Source: Nonomuraea montanisoli
Lineage (GTDB): Bacteria; Actinomycetota; Actinomycetes; Streptosporangiales; Streptosporangiaceae
Length of the DNA stretch: 64,000 nucleotides
Assembly: GCF_013363975.1 (NCBI RefSeq)
Contig: NZ_JABWGN010000009.1
Location: forward strand, 186,001-250,000
Reading direction: 5' to 3'
The notes under the pieces are model-generated. The model worked only from the letters and a program-made list of their open reading frames with translations, ran no database searches and was not told the DNA's origin. Below, piece after piece: positions 34,231 through 42,417 of the stretch; within the stretch, counting starts at the first letter, position 1, and each line of letters starts with the position of its first letter. The position numbers were made by a program, and so were the translations under genes.

Positions 34231-35226
34231 TCATCCAGGCAGACTTCTGGCATGGTGAACAGTCCGCGATGGGAACAGGGCGGGCAACGCCTCGCTGTAC
34301 CACTCCACGGTGCGAAGAATCCCTTCCTCGAGGGGCACCCGCGGTCTCCAGTCGAGTTCCAGGACAGCCAGCGACAGGTCGGGTCGCCGGCTTCTCGGGT
34401 CGTCCTCACGCCCGTCTACGTACGTGACGGGAGATTCTCCGCCCACGAGGTCGCGCACCAGCGATGCCATGGTGAGGACTGACATCTCCTCGTCGCCGCC
34501 GATGTTGATGGGCCCGGGAATGGTCGCCGTCATGGCTCGGTAGATTCCCTCGACTGTGTCGTCGACGTAGCAGAGGGACCTGGTCTGGGTGCCGTCGCCC
34601 GTGACGGTGATCGGCTCGCCGACGAGCGCCTGATTGATGAACGTCGGAATCATCCGTCCGTCGTCGATCCTCATGCGAGGACCGAAGGTGTTGAAGATCC
34701 GGACAATGCACGTGTCCACGTGGTGGTGGCGCCTGTACGCGGCGGTCAGAGCTTCACCGAAGCGTTTGGCCTCGTCGTAGACACTGCGCGGACCGACGGG
34801 ATTGACATTGCCCCAGTACGACTCCGCCTGGGGGTGCGACTGGGGATCACCGTAGATCTCGCTGGTGGACGCGAGGAGAAACCGTGCTTCATCCCTCCGG
34901 GCCAGCCTGAGCGCGTTGCGTGTGCCGAGCGACCCGGCTTCGAGCGTCTTTATCGGCATCCTGAGGTAGTCGACGGGCGACGCAGGACACGCCAGGTGAA
35001 GGATGAAGTCAAGCTTTCCCGGTATGTCGAAATGCACCGCGACATCGGCTTCGATGAGGGTGAAAGCTGGGTGATCGACGAGGTGTTGTATGTTCTTCGC
35101 GATTCCAGTCGAGAAGTCGTCGACGCATACGACTTCGTAGTCACGTGCGATCAACAGGTCGCACAAGTGGGAGCCCAGGAACCCGGCTCCGCCGGTGACG
35201 GCCACCCGGCCGCGTGTCGAACTCAT
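34231..35226 (-). CDS. NAD-dependent epimerase, UDP-glucuronate decarboxylase (UXS)-like
   Basis: A 331-residue short-chain dehydrogenase/reductase: NAD site TGGAGFLGSHL (residues 11-21), UXS landmark HLACPASPVDYLRMPIKTLE, catalytic STSEIYG (120-126) and Tyr150/Lys154 in YDEAKRFGEAL. UXS makes UDP-xylose from UDP-glucuronate. No glycosyltransferase is visible in the window, so either a related nucleotide-sugar reaction or a distant glycosyltransferase must be assumed. Start overlaps the upstream stop by one nucleotide (TGATG). Confidence 0.85.
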   Translation of the reverse strand: MSSTRGRVAVTGGAGFLGSHLCDLLIARDYEVVCVDDFSTGIAKNIQHLVDHPAFTLIEADVAVHFDIPGKLDFILHLACPASPVDYLRMPIKTLEAGSLGTRNALRLARRDEARFLLASTSEIYGDPQSHPQAESYWGNVNPVGPRSVYDEAKRFGEALTAAYRRHHHVDTCIVRIFNTFGPRMRIDDGRMIPTFINQALVGEPITVTGDGTQTRSLCYVDDTVEGIYRAMTATIPGPINIGGDEEMSVLTMASLVRDLVGGESPVTYVDGREDDPRSRRPDLSLAVLELDWRPRVPLEEGILRTVEWYSEALPALFPSRTVHHARSLPG

Positions 35227-36080
35227 CAACCAGCCTCCGTTCGTACCAGGGCCAGGGTGTTCCATCCCTGAGATTCGAAGCCCGCGTCGCCTCGTTCGCG
35301 TGCCCACAGGACGGTGGTCACTGCAGTGATGGCGCCGAGAACCTGCAGTAACTCAAGATCCGCCGCGTGGAGGCGGCGGCCGTACCCGTCGAGGAACGCG
35401 TCCTGGAGTTCCGGCTCCCTACGCCAATCCCTGTAATAGAGCCGGACGAGATCGCGGATCCACACATCCCAGCGGGACAGCCCGAAGTCGATCAATCGAA
35501 CGGTCCCGCTGGTGTCCACGAGCCAGTTGCGCGGCTGATTATCCGCATGGACGGGAACACGCATCGGTTCAGGCAGGCAGTTCAGACGCTTGAGCTGCTC
35601 CCGGAGGAAGTCGGCGTCCCGCCTGGAGAAGATCTCTCGACCGCGGGAGAGCGCCCGGTCGAGCCGAGCCGCAAGGAGCGCGACGAAGTCGTCTCCGGCT
35701 CGTTGGTCGGCCGCGTCGTGGAACCTGCGGATCAGCGCGCCGGCCTGGCGGTAGGTGCCCGCACCATCGTAGGTCTCGACCTCCCCCGGCTCGAAGGTCA
35801 GCAGCAGTGTCCGGTGGCGCTCGTCCTGGCCCAGGAGGGTGGGGGCAAGACCGCCGAGTGCAGGAACCCATTCCCGATAAGCGACCAACTCCTGCGCGAA
35901 ATGCTCCTCGCGTCGGCAGTGCTTGGCGATCCAGTCCTTGCCGTGCCGATCTCGAATGTGCAGCACGATGGATTCGGCGTGGGGCCACGAGCGATCGGCC
36001 ATGATCACGTGGTCGCCGACTGCCCTGCGGCAGAAGCGCGCCATGCCGACTCGGTCCAGCGCGCCATCCCGACATCTCAC
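35226..36080 (-). CDS. Aminoglycoside-phosphotransferase-like kinase
   Basis: A 284-residue APH-fold protein with catalytic loop PVHADNQPRN (His178, Asp180) and the metal-binding Asp198 in RLIDFGLSRWD. An N-terminal ATP Lys (DWIAKHCRREEHFAQE) is also present. It may phosphorylate an alcohol in an intermediate or inactivate the product for self-protection. GTG start overlaps the S-adenosylmethionine synthetase stop (GTGA), so the gene is translationally coupled on both sides. Confidence 0.85.
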   Translation of the reverse strand: MRCRDGALDRVGMARFCRRAVGDHVIMADRSWPHAESIVLHIRDRHGKDWIAKHCRREEHFAQELVAYREWVPALGGLAPTLLGQDERHRTLLLTFEPGEVETYDGAGTYRQAGALIRRFHDAADQRAGDDFVALLAARLDRALSRGREIFSRRDADFLREQLKRLNCLPEPMRVPVHADNQPRNWLVDTSGTVRLIDFGLSRWDVWIRDLVRLYYRDWRREPELQDAFLDGYGRRLHAADLELLQVLGAITAVTTVLWARERGDAGFESQGWNTLALVRTEAG

Positions 36081-37339
36081 GGCGCGTCCGAGGCCGGCGT
36101 GAGTCTGTAGACCGACTGGATCTCCTCAAGAGGATCTTGGTTCAGCAGCGCCTGTGTCACCAGGTCGACGTCGCCGATCTGCGTGCGTATCAGGGACTCT
36201 GCCTTCTCGAGATTCACGCCGTCCTCGGCGAAGTTGACGCACACAGACCCCGGCTCGGTGAGTGCCGCACCTACCCTGCTGGTGATGATGACCTCGTTGT
36301 CCACACAGAAGTGTTGACGGAGCAGGTCCGAGACCCACTGCGCGAGAATCGTGTACAGCTTCCCCGTGTGGTGCACGGGGTTCTTTCCGGCGGGGGCTTC
36401 CACGGACATGGCTCGCCCAGGTGTGATCAGTCCCGAGAATCTGTTCCCGCGGCCTACTGCTCCTACGTCGCCCTTGCCGAGGCAGGTACCGAAAGGCGCG
36501 AGGTATCCGCGGCCTGGGATGTCGCGTTTGTTGAGATGCACGACGAACGTCTCCACCCCCTCGGGTACGCGCCCCTCGATGAAGGTGGAGATCAGAGAAC
36601 GGATCCTTTCGACCCTGTCGTCGTAGTCGATCCACGAGGACAGGGCTTCCGGGTGGAAGGGAACGCAGACGGTCACGTCGAGAACGCGACTGTCTCTGAC
36701 AGCCAGGACCTTGATGTCCGACCCGGTACCGGGCACAAGCGACCTGAACTCCAGTCCCTGGAGATAGCGCTCCAGATCCAATGTCAGCCGCTCGACCGGT
36801 GTGGGTTCCGAACTGGCGGCACACGCGACCGTGTCGTTGGCCAGCCGTTCGGTGGTCATGATCGACCTCAACTGATCGTTGGACTCGGGGTTGTAGTAAC
36901 CCGGATGATGGTCGATCGGACTCCCTACGACTGCGCGCAGGTATGGGCGAGTGTGCTGTCTGACCTGCGGGTCCCGCGTACAGGTGGTGAGGACGTCCGC
37001 CACGGCGGAGTCGAAGAGATCTTCGACCGGGATCGTGACGCTGCCCACGTGCCGGGTGACCTTGCCGAAGTAGTAGGCGCCGATGGGCGTCACGACGTCG
37101 TACCCACCGAGCCTGACCACGGTGTCCGCGCCGGCGAGAGTGACCTTGTCCGCCGAGTGGTTGGGCACGAAGCCGAACTGCTTCTCGCAGTGCTGGGCAT
37201 ACCGGAAGCAGAAGAGCTCGGCGACGAGGTCGGCCATGGTGTCGGGATGGCCCAGCCCCTTCCGCTCCACCGTTTCGAAGAGGTGCTTGGAAGGCGGCAG
37301 GATCCGCCCCAGGGTGAAGGCGATTCGATATCCGGACAT
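36077..37339 (-). CDS. Archaeal-type S-adenosylmethionine synthetase
   Basis: A 420-residue protein of the archaeal methionine adenosyltransferase family (PF01941 type), not the bacterial MetK family: VERKGLGHPDTMADLVAELF, FGTCLGKGDVGAVGRGNRFS and PGRAMSVEAPAGKNPVHHTG. It forms AdoMet from methionine and ATP. Having its own enzyme suggests high AdoMet demand or an unusual methionine analogue. The only AdoMet-dependent enzyme I see is the methyltransferase at 53964. Start ATG at 37339 with GAAAGGG 10 nt upstream. Confidence 0.9.
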   Translation of the reverse strand: MSGYRIAFTLGRILPPSKHLFETVERKGLGHPDTMADLVAELFCFRYAQHCEKQFGFVPNHSADKVTLAGADTVVRLGGYDVVTPIGAYYFGKVTRHVGSVTIPVEDLFDSAVADVLTTCTRDPQVRQHTRPYLRAVVGSPIDHHPGYYNPESNDQLRSIMTTERLANDTVACAASSEPTPVERLTLDLERYLQGLEFRSLVPGTGSDIKVLAVRDSRVLDVTVCVPFHPEALSSWIDYDDRVERIRSLISTFIEGRVPEGVETFVVHLNKRDIPGRGYLAPFGTCLGKGDVGAVGRGNRFSGLITPGRAMSVEAPAGKNPVHHTGKLYTILAQWVSDLLRQHFCVDNEVIITSRVGAALTEPGSVCVNFAEDGVNLEKAESLIRTQIGDVDLVTQALLNQDPLEEIQSVYRLTPASDAP

Positions 37340-37346
37340 AGGAGGA

Positions 37347-38090
37347 CTACCCTTTCGAGAAGTAATTCGTCGATGGTGGGCTTCCCACGCCAAGACCGGT
37401 ACGTGTCCAGGCGGCGAGCTCTTGTGCGAAATAGACATGCGCCGCCGCCAGCGGGTGATATAGCTTGCCGACGCTGAAATTTCGCTGGATGGCGTTGTAA
37501 AACGATTGCTCGGCGTCCGTGGGATCGCCGCCGTACACGGTGGCTTGCGCCAGTCCACCCGCCACGTCGACAGCCTGTCGACCCAGTTTCCTGGGCAGGA
37601 CGTCCCATGCGAAGGCATATCTGGCCAGAGCACCGCTGTCACGGAGGAACGAGTCCAGCAGGATCCAGTCCGTGAAGAAGTCGACCGCCGCGCCTCGCTG
37701 GTCCCAGAGGCGGGAGAAATAGGCTTGTGAGACCGTGTCCCCTTCGGCGATCCGCCATCTGCCCAGCCGATGCCAGTCGGTCTCGTAGGGCAGGTCAGGG
37801 CGGTTGCCCGGGTCCGGCCGACGGCCGCGGCACTCCCCGCGAGTGAGTCCCGTCCACATGCAGAAGACCAGTGTTTCGGCCGGTGAGACGCCGTTCTCGG
37901 CGCAGAGACGATGGAGGTTTCCGACGGTCGTCCGCACGATGCGCCGGTTGGATCCGCCATCGCAGGCCAGGTTGACGAACGGGATGCCGAGTTGCCCGGC
38001 CAGTACGGCAGGCCATGCCTCGCGGCCGGGATCATCCAGTTCCGCGCCGCGGGTGTAGCTGCAGCCGTTGGCGATCAGGAATCGAATCAT
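37347..38090 (-). CDS. SGNH/GDSL-like protein (NGCSYT box)
   Basis: A 247-residue protein starting FLIANGCSYTRGAELDD, with a downstream NLACDGGSNRRIVRTTVGNL block. These correspond to block I (Ser) and block II (Gly) of SGNH hydrolases; the family is similar to DUF6071-like proteins. It would be an esterase, acyltransferase or deacetylase of unknown substrate. It is packed 7 nt before the S-adenosylmethionine synthetase and 2 nt after the carbamoyltransferase. Confidence 0.7.
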   Translation of the reverse strand: MIRFLIANGCSYTRGAELDDPGREAWPAVLAGQLGIPFVNLACDGGSNRRIVRTTVGNLHRLCAENGVSPAETLVFCMWTGLTRGECRGRRPDPGNRPDLPYETDWHRLGRWRIAEGDTVSQAYFSRLWDQRGAAVDFFTDWILLDSFLRDSGALARYAFAWDVLPRKLGRQAVDVAGGLAQATVYGGDPTDAEQSFYNAIQRNFSVGKLYHPLAAAHVYFAQELAAWTRTGLGVGSPPSTNYFSKG

Positions 38091-38092
38091 CG

Positions 38093-39559
38093 TCAGAGCA
38101 CCCTGACATGCTCTCGCGCGCCGAACGCCACAGCCTGCTCCCAGGTGTTCACCAGCGGCTCACCTCTGGAATTCAGGCTGGTGTTCAGGAGCATCGGGCA
38201 TCCCGTGGCGTTCTCCCAGGCTGTGAGCAGCGCGTGCAGGTTGGGATGTTGCTCCGAGGTGACCGTCTGGACACGGCTTGTGCCGTCCGCGTGCACCACC
38301 GCCGGGAATTCCGCTGGGAAAAGACTGGTAGCGGTGAACTGCATGTAAGGGCTCTCGGGGACGGGCATGTCGAAGTATTGCGCCGCCCGCTCCGCCAGAA
38401 TCACCGGGGCGAAGGGCCGGAATTTCTCTCGCCCCTTGATCTGGTTGACTCTGTCCTTCATGAGCGGGGACCTGGGGTCGGCAAGCAGCGACCTGTTGCC
38501 GAGTGCCCTTGGCCCGAACTCCGCACGACCGTTGGCCAGTGCCAGGACACCCTCGCGTTGGAGTGTTCGCAGCAGCTCGTCCACATCGAAAGGGCGGTCG
38601 ATGTCGGTCCCGAGATAGGGGCCGTCCCACTTGATGGGACCGCCGTGCAGGGCGGCGGCCGCCCCTACGCTGGATCCGGCATCACCGGGGTTGGGGAAGA
38701 TCCAGATGCGGTCGAAGCCGCATTCCGTGGAGATCTTGGAGTTGGCGACGCAGTTGAGCGCCACGCCACCCATGAGCACCAGGTTGGAGATCCCGGTTTC
38801 CCGCTGTGCCCAGGAGGCCGCCCGCAGCAGTACCGTCTCGGTGACTGCCTGGATGCTCGCCGCGAGGTCCTCAGGGCGGGCGCCGGGTAACCACTCACCG
38901 ATACCGCGATGGACATTGGCGCGCAGGTGGAAGCCCGGGTCCTCGATCGTCAGCCATTCTTCTTGCAGCTGCTCCGCATGGATCGGCGTGCCGAACGCCG
39001 CCATTCCCATGACGATGTACTCGTCCTCGTTCGGCCGGAACCCGCATCGCCGCGTGAAGGCGCTGTAAAGCAGTCCCAGGCTGTGTGGGTAGCGGCGCCG
39101 GTACAGCGTCTCCAGCCCGCTGTCCCTGCCGAACCGGGAGATGGTGAACGTGTCGAACTCACCGATGGCGTCCGCGACGATGACCACTGCTTCGGCGAAC
39201 CCGCTGGTGGCCACCCCCGCCATGGCGTGCGCCTGGTGGTGATCGGCATAGAAGATCTCCGGCAGTGGGAAGGGGAGCAGCGAGCGCAGGTAACGCTGCG
39301 GAACGTCGGACAGCGACAGCGCGTTACCGAGCTGACCGGCTCTGACGTGCCTGAGCTTCTTGATGTACGGCCGCTCGTACCACGCTATGGCCTCCGGCCG
39401 CCCGTAGGCCAGCCCTTCGGAGATGAGGTCGGCATGGAGGAGAGCGTCGTTCTTCTTCCGTGAATACCGTTCTGAGTGGCCGGCGAAGAGCAGGCGGTCG
39501 CCTTCCAGAACAGCCAGCGACGCGTCATGCGAGAGGCCGGATATGCCCCACGTCACCAT
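38093..39559 (-). CDS. O-carbamoyltransferase, NodU/CmcH family
   Basis: A 488-residue protein with both halves of the family: N-terminal Kae1-like domain (ISGLSHDASLAVLE, YADHHQAHAMAGVATSGFAE) and C-terminal YrdC-like part (FGPRALGNRSLLADPR, LLNTSLNSRGEPLV). The enzymes transfer carbamoyl from carbamoyl phosphate, via carbamoyl-adenylate, onto a hydroxyl (as in cephamycin, novobiocin and nodulation factors). The final product probably carries a carbamate. Ribosome-binding site GAGGA before ATG; a 35-codon ORF ends 10 nt upstream. Confidence 0.9.
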   Translation of the reverse strand: MVTWGISGLSHDASLAVLEGDRLLFAGHSERYSRKKNDALLHADLISEGLAYGRPEAIAWYERPYIKKLRHVRAGQLGNALSLSDVPQRYLRSLLPFPLPEIFYADHHQAHAMAGVATSGFAEAVVIVADAIGEFDTFTISRFGRDSGLETLYRRRYPHSLGLLYSAFTRRCGFRPNEDEYIVMGMAAFGTPIHAEQLQEEWLTIEDPGFHLRANVHRGIGEWLPGARPEDLAASIQAVTETVLLRAASWAQRETGISNLVLMGGVALNCVANSKISTECGFDRIWIFPNPGDAGSSVGAAAALHGGPIKWDGPYLGTDIDRPFDVDELLRTLQREGVLALANGRAEFGPRALGNRSLLADPRSPLMKDRVNQIKGREKFRPFAPVILAERAAQYFDMPVPESPYMQFTATSLFPAEFPAVVHADGTSRVQTVTSEQHPNLHALLTAWENATGCPMLLNTSLNSRGEPLVNTWEQAVAFGAREHVRVL

Positions 39560-39568
39560 GAAAATTCC

Positions 39569-39676
39569 TCACTTGTAAAGATACGGATCGCTTTTCCGTA
39601 GTCGCCAGAGCCGTATCCGCCACCACAGGTCGGCGAGGAGACCTCGCCGTGGACGGCGTGCGGGACCCCGCGCCAT
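39569..39676 (-). CDS. Very small basic protein (35 residues), possible precursor or accessory peptide
   Basis: ATG at 39676 is preceded by GAGAGGAGAGAACG, one of the best ribosome-binding sites in the cluster. The product begins MARGPARRPRRGLLADLWWR and ends RKSDPYLYK: an arginine-rich head, an amphipathic W/L/R middle (LWWRIRLWRL) and a short polar tail. It fills the only sizeable gap between the NUDIX gene and the carbamoyltransferase, in the same direction. No family recognised. It could be a peptide substrate, a membrane-active peptide or a small accessory protein. Confidence 0.6.
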   Translation of the reverse strand: MARGPARRPRRGLLADLWWRIRLWRLRKSDPYLYK

Positions 39677-39696
39677 CGTTCTCTCCTCTCAGCCGG

Positions 39697-40200
39697 TCAA
39701 TCCCCTTGGGGGAAACCGTCTTCCGCGTAAATGTGGACGCCGAGACGCTGAGCCCTGAGGGCCAGTTCGAGGCGGCGGCTCTCGTGTGGCTCCATGAGCA
39801 CCCTGGCGTCACGTATCGTGACGAATCTGACGCACGTCAGTTCTCGAGCGGGAACGCTCGCCGAGGCCAGGTTTCGCACGTCGAGTTGTCCGCAGTCGAA
39901 CACCAGATGGTGCATGGGCCGGTCCCACCCGGGGCGCCGTGGGACCCAGTCGGTCACCAGCAGCCTGCCTACTGGGGTTCTCTGTGCCAGGAGCGCTCCC
40001 AGTTCCTCCGACATCTCTCGTGCGAGCGCGGCCGTGGGGGCCTCGTCCGCCTCGACAGTGCCTCCGACGAACACCCAGGTAGGCTTGTACCTCGGCTCAG
40101 CGAGCAGGACGTTTTGGTGCTGATCCAAGATGAGTCCGCCCACGGCGCTGGTGACGTTGGCCAGCGCCGTGTACCACCTCATGGTCATGTTGTCGGACAC
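39697..40200 (-). CDS. NUDIX hydrolase
   Basis: A 167-residue protein with a full NUDIX box: GGTVEADEAPTAALAREMSE followed by ELG, matching Gx5Ex7REUxEExGU. It hydrolyses a nucleoside-diphosphate-linked compound, perhaps a nucleotide-activated intermediate or a toxic nucleotide. The GTG at 40200 follows GGAGGGG with 6-nt spacing; ATG at 40188 is the alternative. Confidence 0.88.
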   Translation of the reverse strand: MSDNMTMRWYTALANVTSAVGGLILDQHQNVLLAEPRYKPTWVFVGGTVEADEAPTAALAREMSEELGALLAQRTPVGRLLVTDWVPRRPGWDRPMHHLVFDCGQLDVRNLASASVPARELTCVRFVTIRDARVLMEPHESRRLELALRAQRLGVHIYAEDGFPQGD

Positions 40201-40213
40201 CCCGGCCCCTCCT

Positions 40214-41365
40214 TCAGGCGCGTGGCACATGGGAACGGCCGCGAGCACTTCTCCTGCGGTCGGTGAGGAACAGGCGCCGGGCCAGCGGTTCCGCCCACGT
40301 GCGTACATCGCCGTCCAGCGCGCCATACTCGTCCAGGAAACCGTCCTCCGCCGGGCGCACGTCATGGAGAAGCTCCTGGGGGACCAGTTCGGGGTAGAGC
40401 AGGCGTGCGTGGTGAAGGGCGTAGTACACGCTGTCGGTGGCGTCATAGTCACGCGCCCGGGACACGACCCCGTGCCACTCTTCCGAGGACAGCCGTGCGG
40501 CGGCGAGCGCCACGTCCAGGAACTTGAGGATCTGGAGGTCCCCCCCGGATTCGATGTAGTAGAGGGTGGTCGCCTCCTTGTAGAAGTGCGCGCACAGATC
40601 GATGAATTGATCTTCCGGCGAGAGAGCGAAGGCATCCTCGCCGCACAGGCGTACTGGGATGCGGCGTTCCAGAAGTTCCTCCGCAGGCACGTCCTTGGTG
40701 TGGCGGCGTTGGAAGATGTTGAGGCAGAGGTCGATCGAGTAAACTTCGATCAACAGGGTGTCGGCGAGTTTGACAAACGGCAGTTCATTGTTGACATTCA
40801 GCTGCCAGAAGACCTGTGTGCCCCGATCAAAAGACTCGATCCCGCCCCCGTCCACCGACACGCGCCCTTGGGTGTATCCGTGGTGTCTGAGAAGCCTGTG
40901 CATGGCGTCGGCGTCGGCCGGGGCGACCAAGATGTCGAGGTCGTACATACGCCGCAGGCCCGGATCACCATAGAGCCCTTCGGCGATCAACGGTCCTTTG
41001 CGGACGGCATAGCGGAACCTCGCCGCGCCGAGAGCCCGGAACAGTGCGGCATATTCGTGGGCCAGGATCTCGTTCCGCCGCCTGTTACCGACGTAGATCC
41101 CGGCGTAGATCCCGTGGTAGGGGATCAGAGGTATCCCGTCCGGGCTCAGGTAGAGCCGATGGACCACGATGTGCCGGGCCACGAGAGGCAGCACCTTGTG
41201 CCGCCCGCACTGGTCGATGAAGAAGCCCCAGTCCAGGTCGTCGCGGTACTTCGTCAGTAGGTGTCTGCAGGCCGAGATCTGATCGCCACTGAGCTCTACG
41301 CGACACAAGGCGAGTAGCAGCGAGAGTTCCGGCTGCTCGTCGATGAGTGGTGAGGGCGTGCGCAT
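40214..41365 (-). CDS. NTP_transf_5-type nucleotidyltransferase
   Basis: A 383-residue protein of the uncharacterised nucleotidyltransferase family (PF14907 type): FRYAVRKGPLIAEGLYGDPG and LRRMYDLDILVAPADADAMH with the metal-binding DLD, and a helical C-terminal part. Members occur in lasso-peptide and other RiPP clusters next to HprK-like kinases and transglutaminase-like proteins, as here. It may nucleotidylate a peptide or small molecule. Ends 13 nt before the NUDIX gene, a sensible pairing of nucleotide transfer and removal. Confidence 0.8.
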   Translation of the reverse strand: MRTPSPLIDEQPELSLLLALCRVELSGDQISACRHLLTKYRDDLDWGFFIDQCGRHKVLPLVARHIVVHRLYLSPDGIPLIPYHGIYAGIYVGNRRRNEILAHEYAALFRALGAARFRYAVRKGPLIAEGLYGDPGLRRMYDLDILVAPADADAMHRLLRHHGYTQGRVSVDGGGIESFDRGTQVFWQLNVNNELPFVKLADTLLIEVYSIDLCLNIFQRRHTKDVPAEELLERRIPVRLCGEDAFALSPEDQFIDLCAHFYKEATTLYYIESGGDLQILKFLDVALAAARLSSEEWHGVVSRARDYDATDSVYYALHHARLLYPELVPQELLHDVRPAEDGFLDEYGALDGDVRTWAEPLARRLFLTDRRRSARGRSHVPRA

Positions 41366-41384
41366 TCGTGCCTCCGCAATCTTG

Positions 41385-42305
41385 TCAGGCGCCGGCCACC
41401 GTGGTCGGCAGACTCTGCCTGCAGGCGTAACCGGCGTGTCTGGCGAAGTCGGTCTGTTCGCCGGTGAGCCGGTAGAAGAGGCCTCTGGGTGACATCGTGA
41501 CGGGCCAGTCCGCGGGGCGGACTATTCCCCAGCTCTGCAGTGCCCTGGGCAGGAGCGGATCCACGGGGAGCCACTGGTCGTCCACCTGGATCTCGGCCCA
41601 GGTGTGCGTACTCGAGAATGGTGTGGCCAGGATGAGGCCGAAGGCGAGGCGTGCGGGGAATCCCGCCTCCAGCAAGACGCTGATCAATGCCTTGGCTGTC
41701 ATGCTGCACTCGCCGATCTTCTCTCGATGGAGGAGCGAGAGGTCGTCCTTGAGGGGCCTTGGCAGCAGGTGGAAGCTGACGTCCGAGAAGCGGTTCGCGA
41801 TCTGCACCACCTGTCGTGGCAGGTCGACAGGACAAGGGAGATCTGGCGTGGTCAGCTCTGCCACCGTCGTGTCGGCCCGCGTGCCGGTGGCGGTACGGAT
41901 TCCTCCGAACGCCGGATGCACTTGGTAGACGCAAAGGCCGACGTGTCCGGGGTAGGTGCAGGAGACGCGGAGCGACACGGTGTAACGTGCGCCGCCTTGG
42001 CGAATCCGCCTCAGAGCTCGAATCCAGCACAACATCGCCATACGTCGGGACGACTTCAGCCCGAGATACAGCGACATGTTGCCCAGGTCGTTGTCGTCGA
42101 ACAGCGCATCATCGGCCGTTCCGGCGTGGGGCAGACCGGCATCGACCAGTTCCGAGAGCAAAGTTCGGTCGATGCCGTGCCTTCGGTGAGCCGCGCTGGA
42201 GTCGACACGGAAGTTACGCATTGTGTGAGGGACGAGCGCCAGCCTCCGCAACATCGTCTCCGCCCGCTTCATCCCGTCAGGCGTGGAACTTTGTCCTGCG
42301 CTCAT
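41385..42305 (-). CDS. Transglutaminase-like cysteine protein
   Basis: A 306-residue protein whose C-terminal half carries a papain/transglutaminase triad: Cys200 in KIGECSMTAKALISVLLEAG, His234 in SSTHTWAEIQVDD and Asp249 in WLPVDPLL. It resembles the transglutaminase-like leader peptidases (B2 type) of lasso clusters but is twice as long, with an extra N-terminal 170 residues. It could be a peptidase, amidase or acyltransferase. Preceded by 112 nt with no gene, so a promoter may lie there. Confidence 0.75.
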   Translation of the reverse strand: MSAGQSSTPDGMKRAETMLRRLALVPHTMRNFRVDSSAAHRRHGIDRTLLSELVDAGLPHAGTADDALFDDNDLGNMSLYLGLKSSRRMAMLCWIRALRRIRQGGARYTVSLRVSCTYPGHVGLCVYQVHPAFGGIRTATGTRADTTVAELTTPDLPCPVDLPRQVVQIANRFSDVSFHLLPRPLKDDLSLLHREKIGECSMTAKALISVLLEAGFPARLAFGLILATPFSSTHTWAEIQVDDQWLPVDPLLPRALQSWGIVRPADWPVTMSPRGLFYRLTGEQTDFARHAGYACRQSLPTTVAGA

Positions 42306-42417
42306 TCCTGCTCCCAGATATCTGATCTCGGCCTGCTGGCACCGTACGGGCGCTGCCTACTGCACCCATATCAAGCGTCTACTCCGCCTCTACCGTTCGT
42401 CCTGCTGAGCGCACGTA

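Noticed and set aside
34170-34252. A 27-codon - strand ORF beginning MPEVCLDERG as a precursor peptide
   Set aside because: It overlaps the ends of two convincing genes and has no ribosome-binding site of its own; the frame is more likely incidental.
33092-42305. Naming the cluster a lasso-peptide cluster
   Set aside because: The asparagine-synthetase-like cyclase and PqqD-like protein are missing, and the transglutaminase-like protein is not of normal B2 size.
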